A stretch of 64,000 nt of DNA from Opitutaceae bacterium (GTDB lineage Bacteria > Verrucomicrobiota > Verrucomicrobiia > Opitutales > Opitutaceae), in the NCBI GenBank assembly GCA_027490995.1, contig JAIXWY010000011.1, positions 930,001 through 994,000 on the forward strand, written 5' to 3'. Made by a program: the position numbers and the translations under genes. Numbering within the stretch: position 1 is the first letter of the stretch; the number at the start of each line of letters is the position of its first letter. The notes under the pieces were generated by a model. That model was not told the DNA's origin, searched no databases, and was given only the letters and a program-made list of their open reading frames with translations. Positions 46,349 through 54,418 of this stretch are shown here, one piece after another.

Positions 46349-47254
46349 ATGATGGACTCTGTTCTGACCCTCCAGGACCTCGGTGGCCAGCGGCCCGCCG
46401 GGACCGCGCTCGCCGTGCTGGGGCATCCGATCAAGCACTCCATCAGCCCGGCCATGCACACGGCCGCCCTTGCCGAAATGGCCCGAAGCGCACCTCGCTT
46501 CGCGGAGTGGACCTATCGTCGGTTCGACGTACCCCCAGAAGAGCTTCCCACCGCCCTGACCACCTTTCATGCCCTGGGCTTCCGCGGCCTGAACCTGACG
46601 GTACCCCACAAGATCATTGCCTTCGACTGCGTGCACTCCATCGACCCCGCAGCGCGACCGATTGGGGCGGTGAATACGCTGCTTTGGACTCCGGACGGCT
46701 GGCACGGTTACAACACCGACGGGTACGGGCTCGCGACCGCCGTCGCCGAAGAGTTGGGCCGACCCCTCACCGGAGCCCGGATCCTGCTGCTCGGAGCCGG
46801 TGGGGCAGCGCGGGGGGCGGCGGTCGAATGCCTGCAACAGCGGTGTGCAGGGCTCTGGATCGCCAATCGATCCGCGGATAACCTCCAACAACTGCTCGAC
46901 CTCATCGCGCCCCTTGCGGACGGCATTCCCGTCCACGGATTCAACCCGCAGCATCCGCCGGCAGACCTTCCCGGGGACTTGATGATCATCAACGCAACCA
47001 GTGCCGGACTCCGGCCCGACGACCCCCTGCCCTTTGACGTGACGCGGCTGCGGCATCCGGCTGGGGTGTATGACATGATCTATAATCCGCCCCAGACCCG
47101 ACTTCTCTCGGCGGCGGCGGCGCACGGAATCCCTCACGCCAACGGCCTCTCCATGCTGGTGCACCAAGGCGCGCGCGCCTTGGCAATTTGGAGTGGTGTA
47201 TCCATTCCGGTCGACGCCATGCGTGCCGCGGCGAGGCGGGCGCTTGGACTCTGA
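46349..47254 (+). CDS. aroE: Shikimate dehydrogenase
   Basis: About 301 residues from the ATG at 46349 (a second ATG follows at once). Substrate motif LGHPIKHSISPAMH, catalytic Lys in LNLTVPHKIIAFD, and NADP loop ILLLGAGGAARGAAVE are intact; NATSAGLRPDDPLP follows. It reduces 3-dehydroshikimate to shikimate in the aromatic amino-acid pathway. Somewhat longer than the 272-residue E. coli enzyme, with extra residues at the N-terminus. TTGACA at 46316 could be part of its promoter. Confidence 0.95.
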   Translation: MMDSVLTLQDLGGQRPAGTALAVLGHPIKHSISPAMHTAALAEMARSAPRFAEWTYRRFDVPPEELPTALTTFHALGFRGLNLTVPHKIIAFDCVHSIDPAARPIGAVNTLLWTPDGWHGYNTDGYGLATAVAEELGRPLTGARILLLGAGGAARGAAVECLQQRCAGLWIANRSADNLQQLLDLIAPLADGIPVHGFNPQHPPADLPGDLMIINATSAGLRPDDPLPFDVTRLRHPAGVYDMIYNPPQTRLLSAAAAHGIPHANGLSMLVHQGARALAIWSGVSIPVDAMRAAARRALGL

Positions 47255-47317
47255 CGTCGGGTGATCGACAAGCGAAGCACCTCCTGATTCCATCCCCTGC
47301 AGTCCCTCAGGCTTCTC

Positions 47318-48220
47318 ATGGCTGATTCCTTTTCCGTGCTGTTCGCTGACTATCCCTGGCTGAAGCCCGCTCTGGCGGGAGTATTCGGCGCAATCATCGG
47401 CAGCTTCTTGAACGTCGTGATCCTTCGCGTGCCCGCCGATCGCTCGATCGTGAGTCCGGGGTCTCGCTGCGGATGTGGAGCCCCGATTGCTTGGTACGAC
47501 AACGTGCCGATCCTGAGCTGGTTCATCTTACGCGGTCGCGCGCGCTGTTGCGGCCGGACGTATTCGATCCGCTATGCTGCGATTGAGGCACTCACGTCAG
47601 CGCTCTTTGTCGCCTCATGGATGCTGCTGCCACCGATTCAGGCCCTTGCCGGCTGCATCATGATCAGCGGACTCATCTGCGCCAGTTTCATCGACCTCGA
47701 TCACCTGATCATTCCCGACAGCCTTACAATCGGCGGCGCGCTGCTCGGCGTCGCTCTCTCGGTGGCGCTGCCGGCCATCCATGGCTTCAGCAGCGAATTT
47801 TGGATCGCCGACGCCCTTCGTGCCCTCGTGGCTTCGCTCAAGGGCCTCTTGATCGGCTCCGCGGTGGTGCTCTGGATCGCGATCCTCGCTGAGGCGGTGT
47901 TACGCAAGGACGCGATGGGATTCGGAGATGTGAAGCTGGTCGGCGCGATTGGTGCGTTCTGCGGCTGGCAGGGCGCGATGTTCAGCATCTTTGGCGGTGC
48001 CGTCGTCGGGTCCTTATGGGTCGCCCTCGCGTGGCTCTGGCGGCGAGGTGGCGGTGCCCGGATGGTACCGGCGCAGACGGCCGAGGGCGAAGCGACCGAA
48101 CTCGCGCTCGGCGTCCACGTTCCCTTCGGACCGATGCTCGCCGCGGGCGGGGTGATTTATCTGCTGTTCGCGCGGCCCTGGGTGACCGCCTACTTCGAGG
48201 GCATCGTCACTCTTTTCTGA
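47318..48220 (+). CDS. Prepilin peptidase, A24 family
   Basis: 300 residues with about eight spans. N-terminal GSFLNVVILRVP, Cys-rich loop CGCGAPIAWYDNVPILSW and RCCGRTYSIRY, active-site Asp residues in SFIDLDHLIIPD and in DAMGFGDVKLVGAIGAF. It cleaves the leader and N-methylates type IV pilins or type II secretion pseudopilins at the membrane. The usual paired CxxC is altered to CxC plus CC. No pilus genes lie nearby. The 3' end overlaps the LuxR-type gene by 31 bp, convergent. Confidence 0.92.
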   Translation: MADSFSVLFADYPWLKPALAGVFGAIIGSFLNVVILRVPADRSIVSPGSRCGCGAPIAWYDNVPILSWFILRGRARCCGRTYSIRYAAIEALTSALFVASWMLLPPIQALAGCIMISGLICASFIDLDHLIIPDSLTIGGALLGVALSVALPAIHGFSSEFWIADALRALVASLKGLLIGSAVVLWIAILAEAVLRKDAMGFGDVKLVGAIGAFCGWQGAMFSIFGGAVVGSLWVALAWLWRRGGGARMVPAQTAEGEATELALGVHVPFGPMLAAGGVIYLLFARPWVTAYFEGIVTLF

Positions 48221-49221
48221 CCCCGCAAAGACACGCCCGCTGCGGCTGGTTCAGCGACGGCTTGGAACGACGAGGCCTCGAACTCTACCGGCGGGCCCGG
48301 CAGGCATCGCGGCGGCTCGCCTCGCCGCGTACGAAACACGCTGCGGGAACGCAGCGCCTCAATGCCCGGCCTCTCGACGCCCCGCTCGGTGAAACGAACC
48401 AGTCCGCAGCGAATCGCCAGACTCACCAATTGTCCCTTGTGCTGCAGCCGTAGCTTCTGGTGGATGCGCTTGCGGTAAGCGTGCACCGACTGCAACGACA
48501 GCCCCAGAACATCCGCTCCCGTCTGGTCATCGGAGCCGTCGCCCAGCACCGCGAAGACATAGAGTTCAGCGGGGCTCAGCACGCGCTGCACGTGACCATT
48601 GGGGCCTTCACCCCGCAGGATCTCCAAAAACGACTGGCTCCAGTACGCGCCCCCACAGCCAATGCGGCGGATTGCGTCGGCCAGACCCGGAGCACCATCG
48701 GACCGTGAGTCAACCGCACCATGCGCGCCGAGGCTGCGAATGGCGAAGATGACCTGAGGCTCACGGCGGTGCGTCAGCACCAGCAGACGGTCGCACTGCC
48801 TCCGCGCCCGCGCCTCCGCGAGCAAATCGAGCGCGTCGCCGTCAAGCAACGCCTCGGACGTGATCAGGAAATCCGCCGCTCGCGCGGCCAGCGCTCCCCG
48901 CAACGCCACGCGATCGCGGACCTGCTCCACCTCCGCGTGCGGCAGGAAACGCGCCAACAGGCGGAGCACGGAGTCCGCCACGAGGCAGTCATCGATGGCC
49001 ACCAACACGCGGCGGAGGTGGGCCAGTGTGACCACATCACACGGCTGCAGATCGCGCGGCAGCGGGGCGAGCAACTCCGGCGTCGCCGACTCGGCTCCCG
49101 CCGCGACGGAGCGCGGCGACGAAGCGGACGACGGTGAGGAGGAAGGAGCGAGACGCGTTGAAACAGAGGTCCGGGAGGGCACGAGTGGTAAGGGATTCAC
49201 GCACTCGCTAATGCATTGCAT
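48190..49221 (-). CDS. LuxR family regulator with degenerate receiver-like domain
   Basis: About 343 residues from ATG at 49221; an in-frame GTG/ATG-type start six codons earlier is possible. A low-complexity Ser/Ala N-terminus precedes a receiver-like domain (about residues 65-190). In it the phosphoacceptor region reads DFLITSEALLDGDALDLL, with Ser/Thr where Asp is expected. The LuxR-type HTH spans LSPAELYVFAVLGDG to LQHKGQLVSLAIRCGLV. A pseudo-receiver would respond to something other than phosphorylation. It is downstream of, and co-directional with, the small GG-leader peptide genes. Confidence 0.82.
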   Translation of the reverse strand: MQCISECVNPLPLVPSRTSVSTRLAPSSSPSSASSPRSVAAGAESATPELLAPLPRDLQPCDVVTLAHLRRVLVAIDDCLVADSVLRLLARFLPHAEVEQVRDRVALRGALAARAADFLITSEALLDGDALDLLAEARARRQCDRLLVLTHRREPQVIFAIRSLGAHGAVDSRSDGAPGLADAIRRIGCGGAYWSQSFLEILRGEGPNGHVQRVLSPAELYVFAVLGDGSDDQTGADVLGLSLQSVHAYRKRIHQKLRLQHKGQLVSLAIRCGLVRFTERGVERPGIEALRSRSVFRTRRGEPPRCLPGPPVEFEASSFQAVAEPAAAGVSLRGQKRVTMPSK

Positions 49222-49314
49222 TTGCTCAGCAAGCCCCAACCGCCTCGTTTTCGTTTCTTCCCGGTCGACCCGGGAAACCGTGAAAGCGGCTCGTCCCGAT
49301 GTCCCGAAAGCACC

Positions 49315-49464
49315 CTAGAACAGGCTGCGCGCCATCTCCTTCAAGCTCGCCCAGTGTGTGATCAGGAGGTGAGCAAGGATCCAGCCGATGAAGCCGGCGA
49401 TCACATTGGCTAGTTGGACGGGGCCGAAGAATCGGCGGGAGGGGATTGGTTGGTGGTCTTTCAT
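49315..49464 (-). CDS. Small single-span membrane protein (49 residues), unknown
   Basis: A 50-codon ORF, ATG at 49464 and TAG at 49315. Polar N-terminus (MKDHQPIPSRRFFGPV), one hydrophobic span (LANVIAGFIGWILAHLLIT) and an amphipathic tail (HWASLKEMARSLF). No similarity recognised. It lies 71 bp after the second GG-leader peptide gene, beyond a hairpin, and 93 bp before the LuxR gene. Size, charge and position suit an immunity or accessory protein for the peptides. TATACT ends 6 bases before the ATG, so a leaderless transcript from its own promoter is possible. Confidence 0.55.
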   Translation of the reverse strand: MKDHQPIPSRRFFGPVQLANVIAGFIGWILAHLLITHWASLKEMARSLF

Positions 49465-49494
49465 GAGGAAAGTATAGGGGGTGTGGGAACGACT

Positions 49495-49520
49495 GTGGGG
49501 TCGCCAGGCGACGACCCCAC
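49495..49520 (-). terminator. Hairpin between the peptide gene and the 49-residue gene
   Basis: Nine-base perfect arms (GTGGGGTCG / CGACCCCAC) with an 8-base loop, 15 bp after the stop of the 60-residue peptide gene on the minus strand. No T tract, so attenuation or mRNA 3'-end protection is as likely as termination. Confidence 0.5.
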
Positions 49521-49535
49521 AGCGGCGGCGACGTG

Positions 49536-49718
49536 CTACTCCTCCAGCGCGTACGCGAGCGCCTCGAAGAAGGCGATGGTACCCGTGAGGATCAGGCAGT
49601 ACGGAGCACGGCGAATCACAGAGCGCGCGTGCGCTCCGATGAACTGTCCGAGGTCCGTACGGAAGGGCTCACCGCCGCCCCGGCAGGCGGCGAGTTGATC
49701 GATGGAAAGTGAGTTCAT
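49536..49718 (-). CDS. Double-glycine leader peptide A (bacteriocin-like precursor)
   Basis: A 60-residue ORF from the ATG at 49718, with a good Shine-Dalgarno (AAGGAGA) 8 bases upstream; a longer in-frame start adds only seven residues. The leader MNSLSIDQLAACRGG fits the LSxxEL-x-x-x-GG pattern cut by C39 peptidases of ABC exporters. The predicted mature part, about 45 residues, has a cationic middle (AHARSVIRRAPYC) and a hydrophobic helix (LILTGTIAFFEALAYAL). It follows peptide B by 17 bp. Function is inferred from leader and size only. Confidence 0.65.
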   Translation of the reverse strand: MNSLSIDQLAACRGGGEPFRTDLGQFIGAHARSVIRRAPYCLILTGTIAFFEALAYALEE

Positions 49719-49735
49719 GGAATGGTCTCCTTGAG

Positions 49736-49912
49736 TCACACGTTATTCCATCCATCGGCGACCGCCTCCTTGAACTCGCCCCAGTTATCGTAGATGTCTT
49801 TGGCGGCGTGCGTCACCGTTGCGGCGAATACGCCGAGCAAGATGCCGCCCAGCGTCAACGGTCCGCCACCTCCCAGCGTGGCGACCGACTCGGTTTCTGT
49901 CAGGGTCTTCAT
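49736..49912 (-). CDS. Double-glycine leader peptide B (bacteriocin-like precursor)
   Basis: A 58-residue ORF from the ATG at 49912, preceded by GAAAGGA about 10 bases upstream. The leader MKTLTETESVATLGG ends in a run of glycines; the rest has a Gly-rich hydrophobic stretch (LTLGGILLGVFAATVTH) and a polar, Trp-rich tail (YDNWGEFKEAVADGWNNV). This build resembles class IIb/lactobin-type peptides. The frame is open far upstream, but that part has no start-site or protein support. Tandem with peptide A, which begins 17 bp later. Confidence 0.65.
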   Translation of the reverse strand: MKTLTETESVATLGGGGPLTLGGILLGVFAATVTHAAKDIYDNWGEFKEAVADGWNNV

Positions 49913-50215
49913 GGATCGTCTGTCCTTTCTTCGTTGCAGTGCAGGCGTCGCCCCGAGCATCACCTTCTGGTCAACGTGAACGGAAGGCTGCCGGGACATG
50001 GTCGCGGGACCAGCCCACCAATCGCCCTTTTTAGGGCCAAGGGTGCGGCTGAGTGCGACCACGCCCGGGAGTGAGGCGGACGCGCGCAAATGGACCCAGC
50101 GCGGAATTACCCCTAGTGGAGGGTGACCCCGCCCCGGCGGGGCCACTCGATGTCGTTGACCCGAAGCGGATTGGGATTTGCCCCGCCGATCGACGCCGCC
50201 CACGCTGCCGCGATC
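49913..50215. other. Divergent intergenic region, peptide genes / POT transporter
   Basis: About 300 bp without a convincing gene. It should hold the promoters for the peptide genes (minus) and the POT transporter (plus). On the minus strand TTGACC occurs about 55 bases before peptide B but without a good -10. A small GCCCT-TTTT-AGGGC stem-loop lies at 50024-50037. Nothing else stands out. Confidence 0.4.
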
Positions 50216-51724
50216 ATGAGCGCACACGCATCGATCCCTGTTTCCTCCGGAGTCCACGGCGATAGTCAGGGAATGTTCGGTCATCCCAGGGGCCTCGGCA
50301 CGCTCTTCCTCGCCGAGATGTGGGAACGCTTCAGCTACTACGGTATGCGCGCGCTGCTGATGCTGTTCATGGTGACGTCGGCCGCCGAGGGCGGCTTGGG
50401 CTACGACACGAAGGAGGCGGCCGCCGTCTACGGGACGTACACGATGAGCGTGTACCTGCTCTCGATTCTCGGTGGTTTTATCGCGGACAACTTTATCGGT
50501 TCGCGCCGCGCCGTTCTCGTGGGCGGCATTATCATCGCGTGCGGTCACTTCGCGATGGCGATGAACTCGCTCACGAGCTTCTACGCGGGCTTGGTGCTGA
50601 TCGCCTTGGGCACAGGGCTGCTCAAGCCGAACATCTCGACGATGGTCGGCAGCCTGTATGCTCCGGACGACGAGCGTCGCGATGCGGGGTTCTCGATTTT
50701 CTACATGGGGATCAACCTCGGCGCATTCCTCGCCCCGCTGGTCACGGGCTACCTCGCCCAGAGCCCGTCGTGGAAGGCGCAGCTGGTGAATATGGGATTC
50801 AACCCGTTGCACAGCTGGCACTGGGGCTTCGCCGCCGCAGGCGTAGGCATGACCTTCGGATTGCTGGTCTACGTTCTCAAGGGGGCCCGCCTCGCGCACG
50901 TCGGCAACCCGCCGCCGAAGATCGAGGGGGTGCGTCGGCCGTGGGCTCGGCTGCTCGGCGTGGCCCTCGGCTCCGCCGCTCTGATCGCGGCGATGAAAGC
51001 GAGCGATGAGTACCCGGCCTTGGTCTATGGTTTGTTCGGGCTACAGATCGTCGCCGTGCTCTTCTTCGCATTCCGTCGCGATGCCGACAGTAAGCGGATC
51101 GCCGCCATCCTTGTGTTCTTCATCGCCGCAGAGATTTTCTGGGCTCTCTTCGAACAAACCGGATCCACCATCGCCCTCTTCGCCGACCAACTCACCCGCA
51201 ACGAAGTACTCGGCGCATCGTTTCCCTCCGCGTGGTGGCAGTCGGTGAACTCCATCTGGGTCATCCTACTCGCCCCGGTCTTCGCGTTCCTTTGGATCCG
51301 CTTGGGACACCGGCAGCCTTCCAGTCCGATGAAGTTTGTCCTCGGCCTGCTCTGCGTTGGACTGTCCTTTCTTTGGATGGTACCGGCTGCCAAGCTGACC
51401 GCCGAGGGCAAGGTCGGCCCGGGGTGGCTGGTTGGATTGTTCTTCCTCCAGACCGTCGGTGAGATGCTGCTGAGCCCGGTCGGCCTGTCCACGATGACGA
51501 AGCTCGCTCCGGCGCGCTTAGTGGGCTTGGTGATGGGCATATGGTTCCTCGCCGCAGCGTTGGGCAACAAGCTCGCCGGTGTACTTGCGAGCGGCTTCTC
51601 GCCGGCCAACCCCGACGACCTCGCCCGCTTCTTCCTCCATCAGGCCCTTTGGGTCGGCGCCGCCACCCTCGCTCTGCTCGCGCTCGTCCCTTGGGTGCGC
51701 CGCTTGATGGGCGGGGTGCGCTGA
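50216..51724 (+). CDS. POT/PTR family proton-dependent peptide transporter
   Basis: About 502 residues from ATG giving MSAHASIPVSS; an in-frame start 31 codons earlier is less likely. Twelve or more spans. Family motifs: FLAEMWERFSYYGMRALLMLF (the ExxERFxYYG motif), GGFIADNFIGSRRAVLVGG, and FSIFYMGINLGAFLAPLVTGYLAQ (the FYxxINxG motif). It imports di- and tripeptides with protons. Followed 26 bp later by a 2OG-Fe(II) oxygenase gene. It diverges from the small-peptide genes; a functional tie is possible but not shown. Confidence 0.92.
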   Translation: MSAHASIPVSSGVHGDSQGMFGHPRGLGTLFLAEMWERFSYYGMRALLMLFMVTSAAEGGLGYDTKEAAAVYGTYTMSVYLLSILGGFIADNFIGSRRAVLVGGIIIACGHFAMAMNSLTSFYAGLVLIALGTGLLKPNISTMVGSLYAPDDERRDAGFSIFYMGINLGAFLAPLVTGYLAQSPSWKAQLVNMGFNPLHSWHWGFAAAGVGMTFGLLVYVLKGARLAHVGNPPPKIEGVRRPWARLLGVALGSAALIAAMKASDEYPALVYGLFGLQIVAVLFFAFRRDADSKRIAAILVFFIAAEIFWALFEQTGSTIALFADQLTRNEVLGASFPSAWWQSVNSIWVILLAPVFAFLWIRLGHRQPSSPMKFVLGLLCVGLSFLWMVPAAKLTAEGKVGPGWLVGLFFLQTVGEMLLSPVGLSTMTKLAPARLVGLVMGIWFLAAALGNKLAGVLASGFSPANPDDLARFFLHQALWVGAATLALLALVPWVRRLMGGVR

Positions 51725-51750
51725 TTTCTTCCACCTTATCTGCGACCGCC

Positions 51751-52368
51751 ATGCCCGTCCACGCCTGCTTCACAACGTACATTTACGACGAACCGCTCCT
51801 GCCCTCCGGGACGGGACGCTTCAACGCCGATCTCCACGAGGAGTGCCTCCGGCTGCGGGACTTCGACGCGGCGGGGCGGCGGTGGTCTACCCAGAACTAC
51901 CCGGGCGGCTACACCAGCTACGCCTCGATGAATCGCCTGCACGGGTTCTCGAGCACGTTCGCGACCCTCGAACGCCGTCTGACGCGACATGTTCGCGCCT
52001 ATGCCAAGTCCCTCGACATGGATCTCCGTGGCCGCTCCATCGCGATGACCGACTGCTGGGTGAACATCATGCCGCCCACCGCGGCGCACTCCATGCACCT
52101 GCATCCGCTTTCCTTCATCAGCGGGACGTACTACGTGGCCACCCCGGAGGGTTGCCCGGGCCTCAAGTTCGAGGATCCGCGCCTCTCCAGTCTGATGGCG
52201 GCGCCCCCCAAACTCGCGACGGCCCGATCCACCAACCGCACCCACATCACCTGCCCGGCACGCGCCGGCCATGTGCTGCTGTTTGAGAGCTGGCTGCGCC
52301 ACGAGGTCGCCCAGAACCGCGCGGACGCCGAGCGCATCAGCATCAGCTTCAACTACGCCTGGTCATAA
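51751..52368 (+). CDS. 2OG-Fe(II) oxygenase superfamily protein (TIGR02466-like)
   Basis: 205 residues from ATG giving MPVHACFTTY. The iron-ligand segment HSMHLHPLSFISGTYYVATP and the following GLKFEDPR match the TIGR02466/PF13759 family. The distal His is in WLRHEVAQNRADAERISISFNYAW, where the 2OG-binding Arg is also expected. Family function is unknown; relatives hydroxylate small molecules or proteins. Co-directional with, and 26 bp after, the POT transporter, so cotranscription is likely. Confidence 0.85.
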   Translation: MPVHACFTTYIYDEPLLPSGTGRFNADLHEECLRLRDFDAAGRRWSTQNYPGGYTSYASMNRLHGFSSTFATLERRLTRHVRAYAKSLDMDLRGRSIAMTDCWVNIMPPTAAHSMHLHPLSFISGTYYVATPEGCPGLKFEDPRLSSLMAAPPKLATARSTNRTHITCPARAGHVLLFESWLRHEVAQNRADAERISISFNYAWS

Positions 52369-52388
52369 TGTCGCCGCGCGCGGCGCGG

Positions 52389-53309
52389 CTAAACCCACGT
52401 GAGAATCGCCGCGAGCGATAACGCCGATAGCAACGTGCTGATTACGATCGTTCCAGCCGCGATAGCCTGATCCCCGCCGAGTTCTCGCACCATCGTGTAC
52501 GAGATGCCGGCCGTTGGGCACGCCAACAGCACCAGCACCACCCGTGTGGCGCCGGGATCGAGCTGGGCAAGACGCGCGAGGCCAAGACCGATCAGCGGAG
52601 AGGCGATACTCTTGAAACACGCGGCGAGCATGGCCCACCGCACATTTCCTTGCAGCGGCGTGGTGACCAGCGCAGAGCCAATCGATAACAGCGCGAGCGG
52701 AACCGCCATCTTGGCGACCTGACCAAGCGCCAGCTCCAGCGGAAGCCACACCCGTAGCTCCAGCAGGTACCACGCGCCACCCAGGACGCTCGCGAGAATG
52801 ATCGGGTTGCGGACGAGTTCACGCAGCATCAGGCGCACGCTTGACCGATCCACGGGCGCCCGGCTCGCCAACAGGAGAATCACCGACATCCCGTTGTAGA
52901 CCACGAGGAGCGGCGCAAGCGCGAGGATGGCCGCCGTGCGCGGAACATCCGGGAGGGTGAGCAACAGGGGCAAGCCGACGAACGTAAGGTTGCCACGAAA
53001 CGCCGCCTGAATCCACGTGCCCACCGACGGCCCCTCCACCCCGATCGAGCGGGCCAGCACCCAAGCAAGCGCAATCCCTACCCACGTGGCTCCCACCAAC
53101 ACCCCCAGCAAACCCGCCACCTCCGTTTCGCCATGGGCTGCCGTCGTCAGGCTGTGAAACACCAGCACCGGCAGCGCAACCCAATAGGTCAGCCGATTGG
53201 CTCCAGCCACAAAGCCGGGCCCAAAGAACCGACGCCACTCCAGGAACGCGCCCAGCGCGATCACGAGTAGAATCGGAGCAAGGACCGGGAGCAGCACCAT
53301 TGCCCGCAT
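52389..53309 (-). CDS. AEC family transporter (auxin efflux carrier-like permease)
   Basis: 306 residues with about ten spans in two five-helix halves: N-terminal LPVLAPILLVIALGAFLEWR, FRGNLTFVGLPLLLTLPDV at the first broken helix and LVLLACPTAGISYTMVREL at the second. The family exports or imports carboxylates and similar anions; the substrate is unknown. Convergent with the 2OG oxygenase gene (20 bp). Two ATGs three codons apart are equally plausible. Confidence 0.87.
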   Translation of the reverse strand: MRAMVLLPVLAPILLVIALGAFLEWRRFFGPGFVAGANRLTYWVALPVLVFHSLTTAAHGETEVAGLLGVLVGATWVGIALAWVLARSIGVEGPSVGTWIQAAFRGNLTFVGLPLLLTLPDVPRTAAILALAPLLVVYNGMSVILLLASRAPVDRSSVRLMLRELVRNPIILASVLGGAWYLLELRVWLPLELALGQVAKMAVPLALLSIGSALVTTPLQGNVRWAMLAACFKSIASPLIGLGLARLAQLDPGATRVVLVLLACPTAGISYTMVRELGGDQAIAAGTIVISTLLSALSLAAILTWV

Positions 53310-53355
53310 GTTTGCGCCCCTGCCCTAGCCCGTCGATGCGGAATCCGCGCACCGC

Positions 53356-54216
53356 TTAGGCGCGCCAGTCACCTTCACGGTAGAACAAATGACCACCCAG
53401 CCGGCGGCGCCACAGCACGTACGGAAGCCACGCAAGCCCATACACCCGCTCGTCCTTCTGCCCCGGCACGAGCCAACCCCACCTGCCGCCCGACTCATCG
53501 CGCCAGAACCGGAGCTGCTGCTCCCACCAGTTGCGTCCACAATAGCCGAGGTGACGCCACTGCAGGCGCCGAATCTCGGCAAACACCTTCGCCCGCGCTC
53601 GCGTGGACTTGGTCTCCGGATGTTCCCGCGACTCCGCCAGCGGCGTCTCAAGGTGCAGGAAGCGCGCCCCCCCCAACGCGAGACGAAGCCAGAACTCATA
53701 ATCAAAGGTGGTATCAAACTCCGGCGCGAACCAACCCCATCGCTCATGTACACGACGGCGCCAGAAGGTGGCCGGCTGACACAGGAAACAGTGGTCAACA
53801 AGGTGCGGGACCGACCAGGGTAACGTCGGATAAGGGCGCGTCCGCCGTCCGCCCGCGTCGATGAACCACGCCTGCCCGTAGATGACATCCACGTCGGGGT
53901 GGCGCGCGAAGGTGTCTGCCACCGCCGCCAACGCGCCCGGAGCCAACACATCATCGCTGTTGAGATAGCCACAGAACTCTCCTTCGAGAGTCTGAAGTCC
54001 CGCGTTAATCGCGCGCACCTGTCCCCCGTCCGGACCGCTGGTCCAGCGGACCCGTGGACCGTAGCTGCGCAGCACCGCAATCGACTCGTCTGTCGATCCT
54101 CCGTCCGCCACCGCGTAGTCACACTCCACTCCGGCCTGCGCAAGCACACTGTCCACGCAGGCGCGGAGATACGCACCTTGGTTGAAGGATGGAGTGACGA
54201 GCGCGAAGCGACTCAT
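53356..54216 (-). CDS. Family 2 glycosyltransferase
   Basis: About 286 residues from ATG giving MSRFALVTPSFNQGAY; upstream in-frame codons lack similarity. GT-A fold: VTPSFNQG, VADGGSTDESIAVL, and the DxD-type metal motif in GEFCGYLNSDDVLAPGAL. The acceptor side (VDHCFLCQPATFWRR, WGWFAPEFDTTFDYEFWLRL) is typical of inverting transferases for O-antigen or exopolysaccharide. The sugar and acceptor are unknown. It stands alone, with no other polysaccharide genes in the window. Confidence 0.88.
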   Translation of the reverse strand: MSRFALVTPSFNQGAYLRACVDSVLAQAGVECDYAVADGGSTDESIAVLRSYGPRVRWTSGPDGGQVRAINAGLQTLEGEFCGYLNSDDVLAPGALAAVADTFARHPDVDVIYGQAWFIDAGGRRTRPYPTLPWSVPHLVDHCFLCQPATFWRRRVHERWGWFAPEFDTTFDYEFWLRLALGGARFLHLETPLAESREHPETKSTRARAKVFAEIRRLQWRHLGYCGRNWWEQQLRFWRDESGGRWGWLVPGQKDERVYGLAWLPYVLWRRRLGGHLFYREGDWRA

Positions 54217-54418
54217 GGACGAACGTGAAACGATGCAGAAAACAGGCCCAGGCGGCGAGCGCACAAAACGAGCCGACGTCTCGCCGTACGGCACCTCCGA
54301 CTCCGCACCCTCTGCCCTCCCTACGAAATGTCACGGATCCATCCGCGGCCAAAAGGCGGGTCGCACCGACGTGGGAGCGTCCGCGCCAACGCAAGGCGGA
54401 TCGGTCGACGAGGTCAGC

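Noticed and set aside
46091-47293. 400-codon open frame opposite aroE
   Set aside because: Shadow of aroE and the SirB1-like gene; no start-site support or domain.
49736-50899. Reading the peptide B frame as a 387-codon gene
   Set aside because: The upstream part is antisense to the POT transporter and has no similarity; only the last 58 codons have a ribosome-binding site and a sensible peptide.
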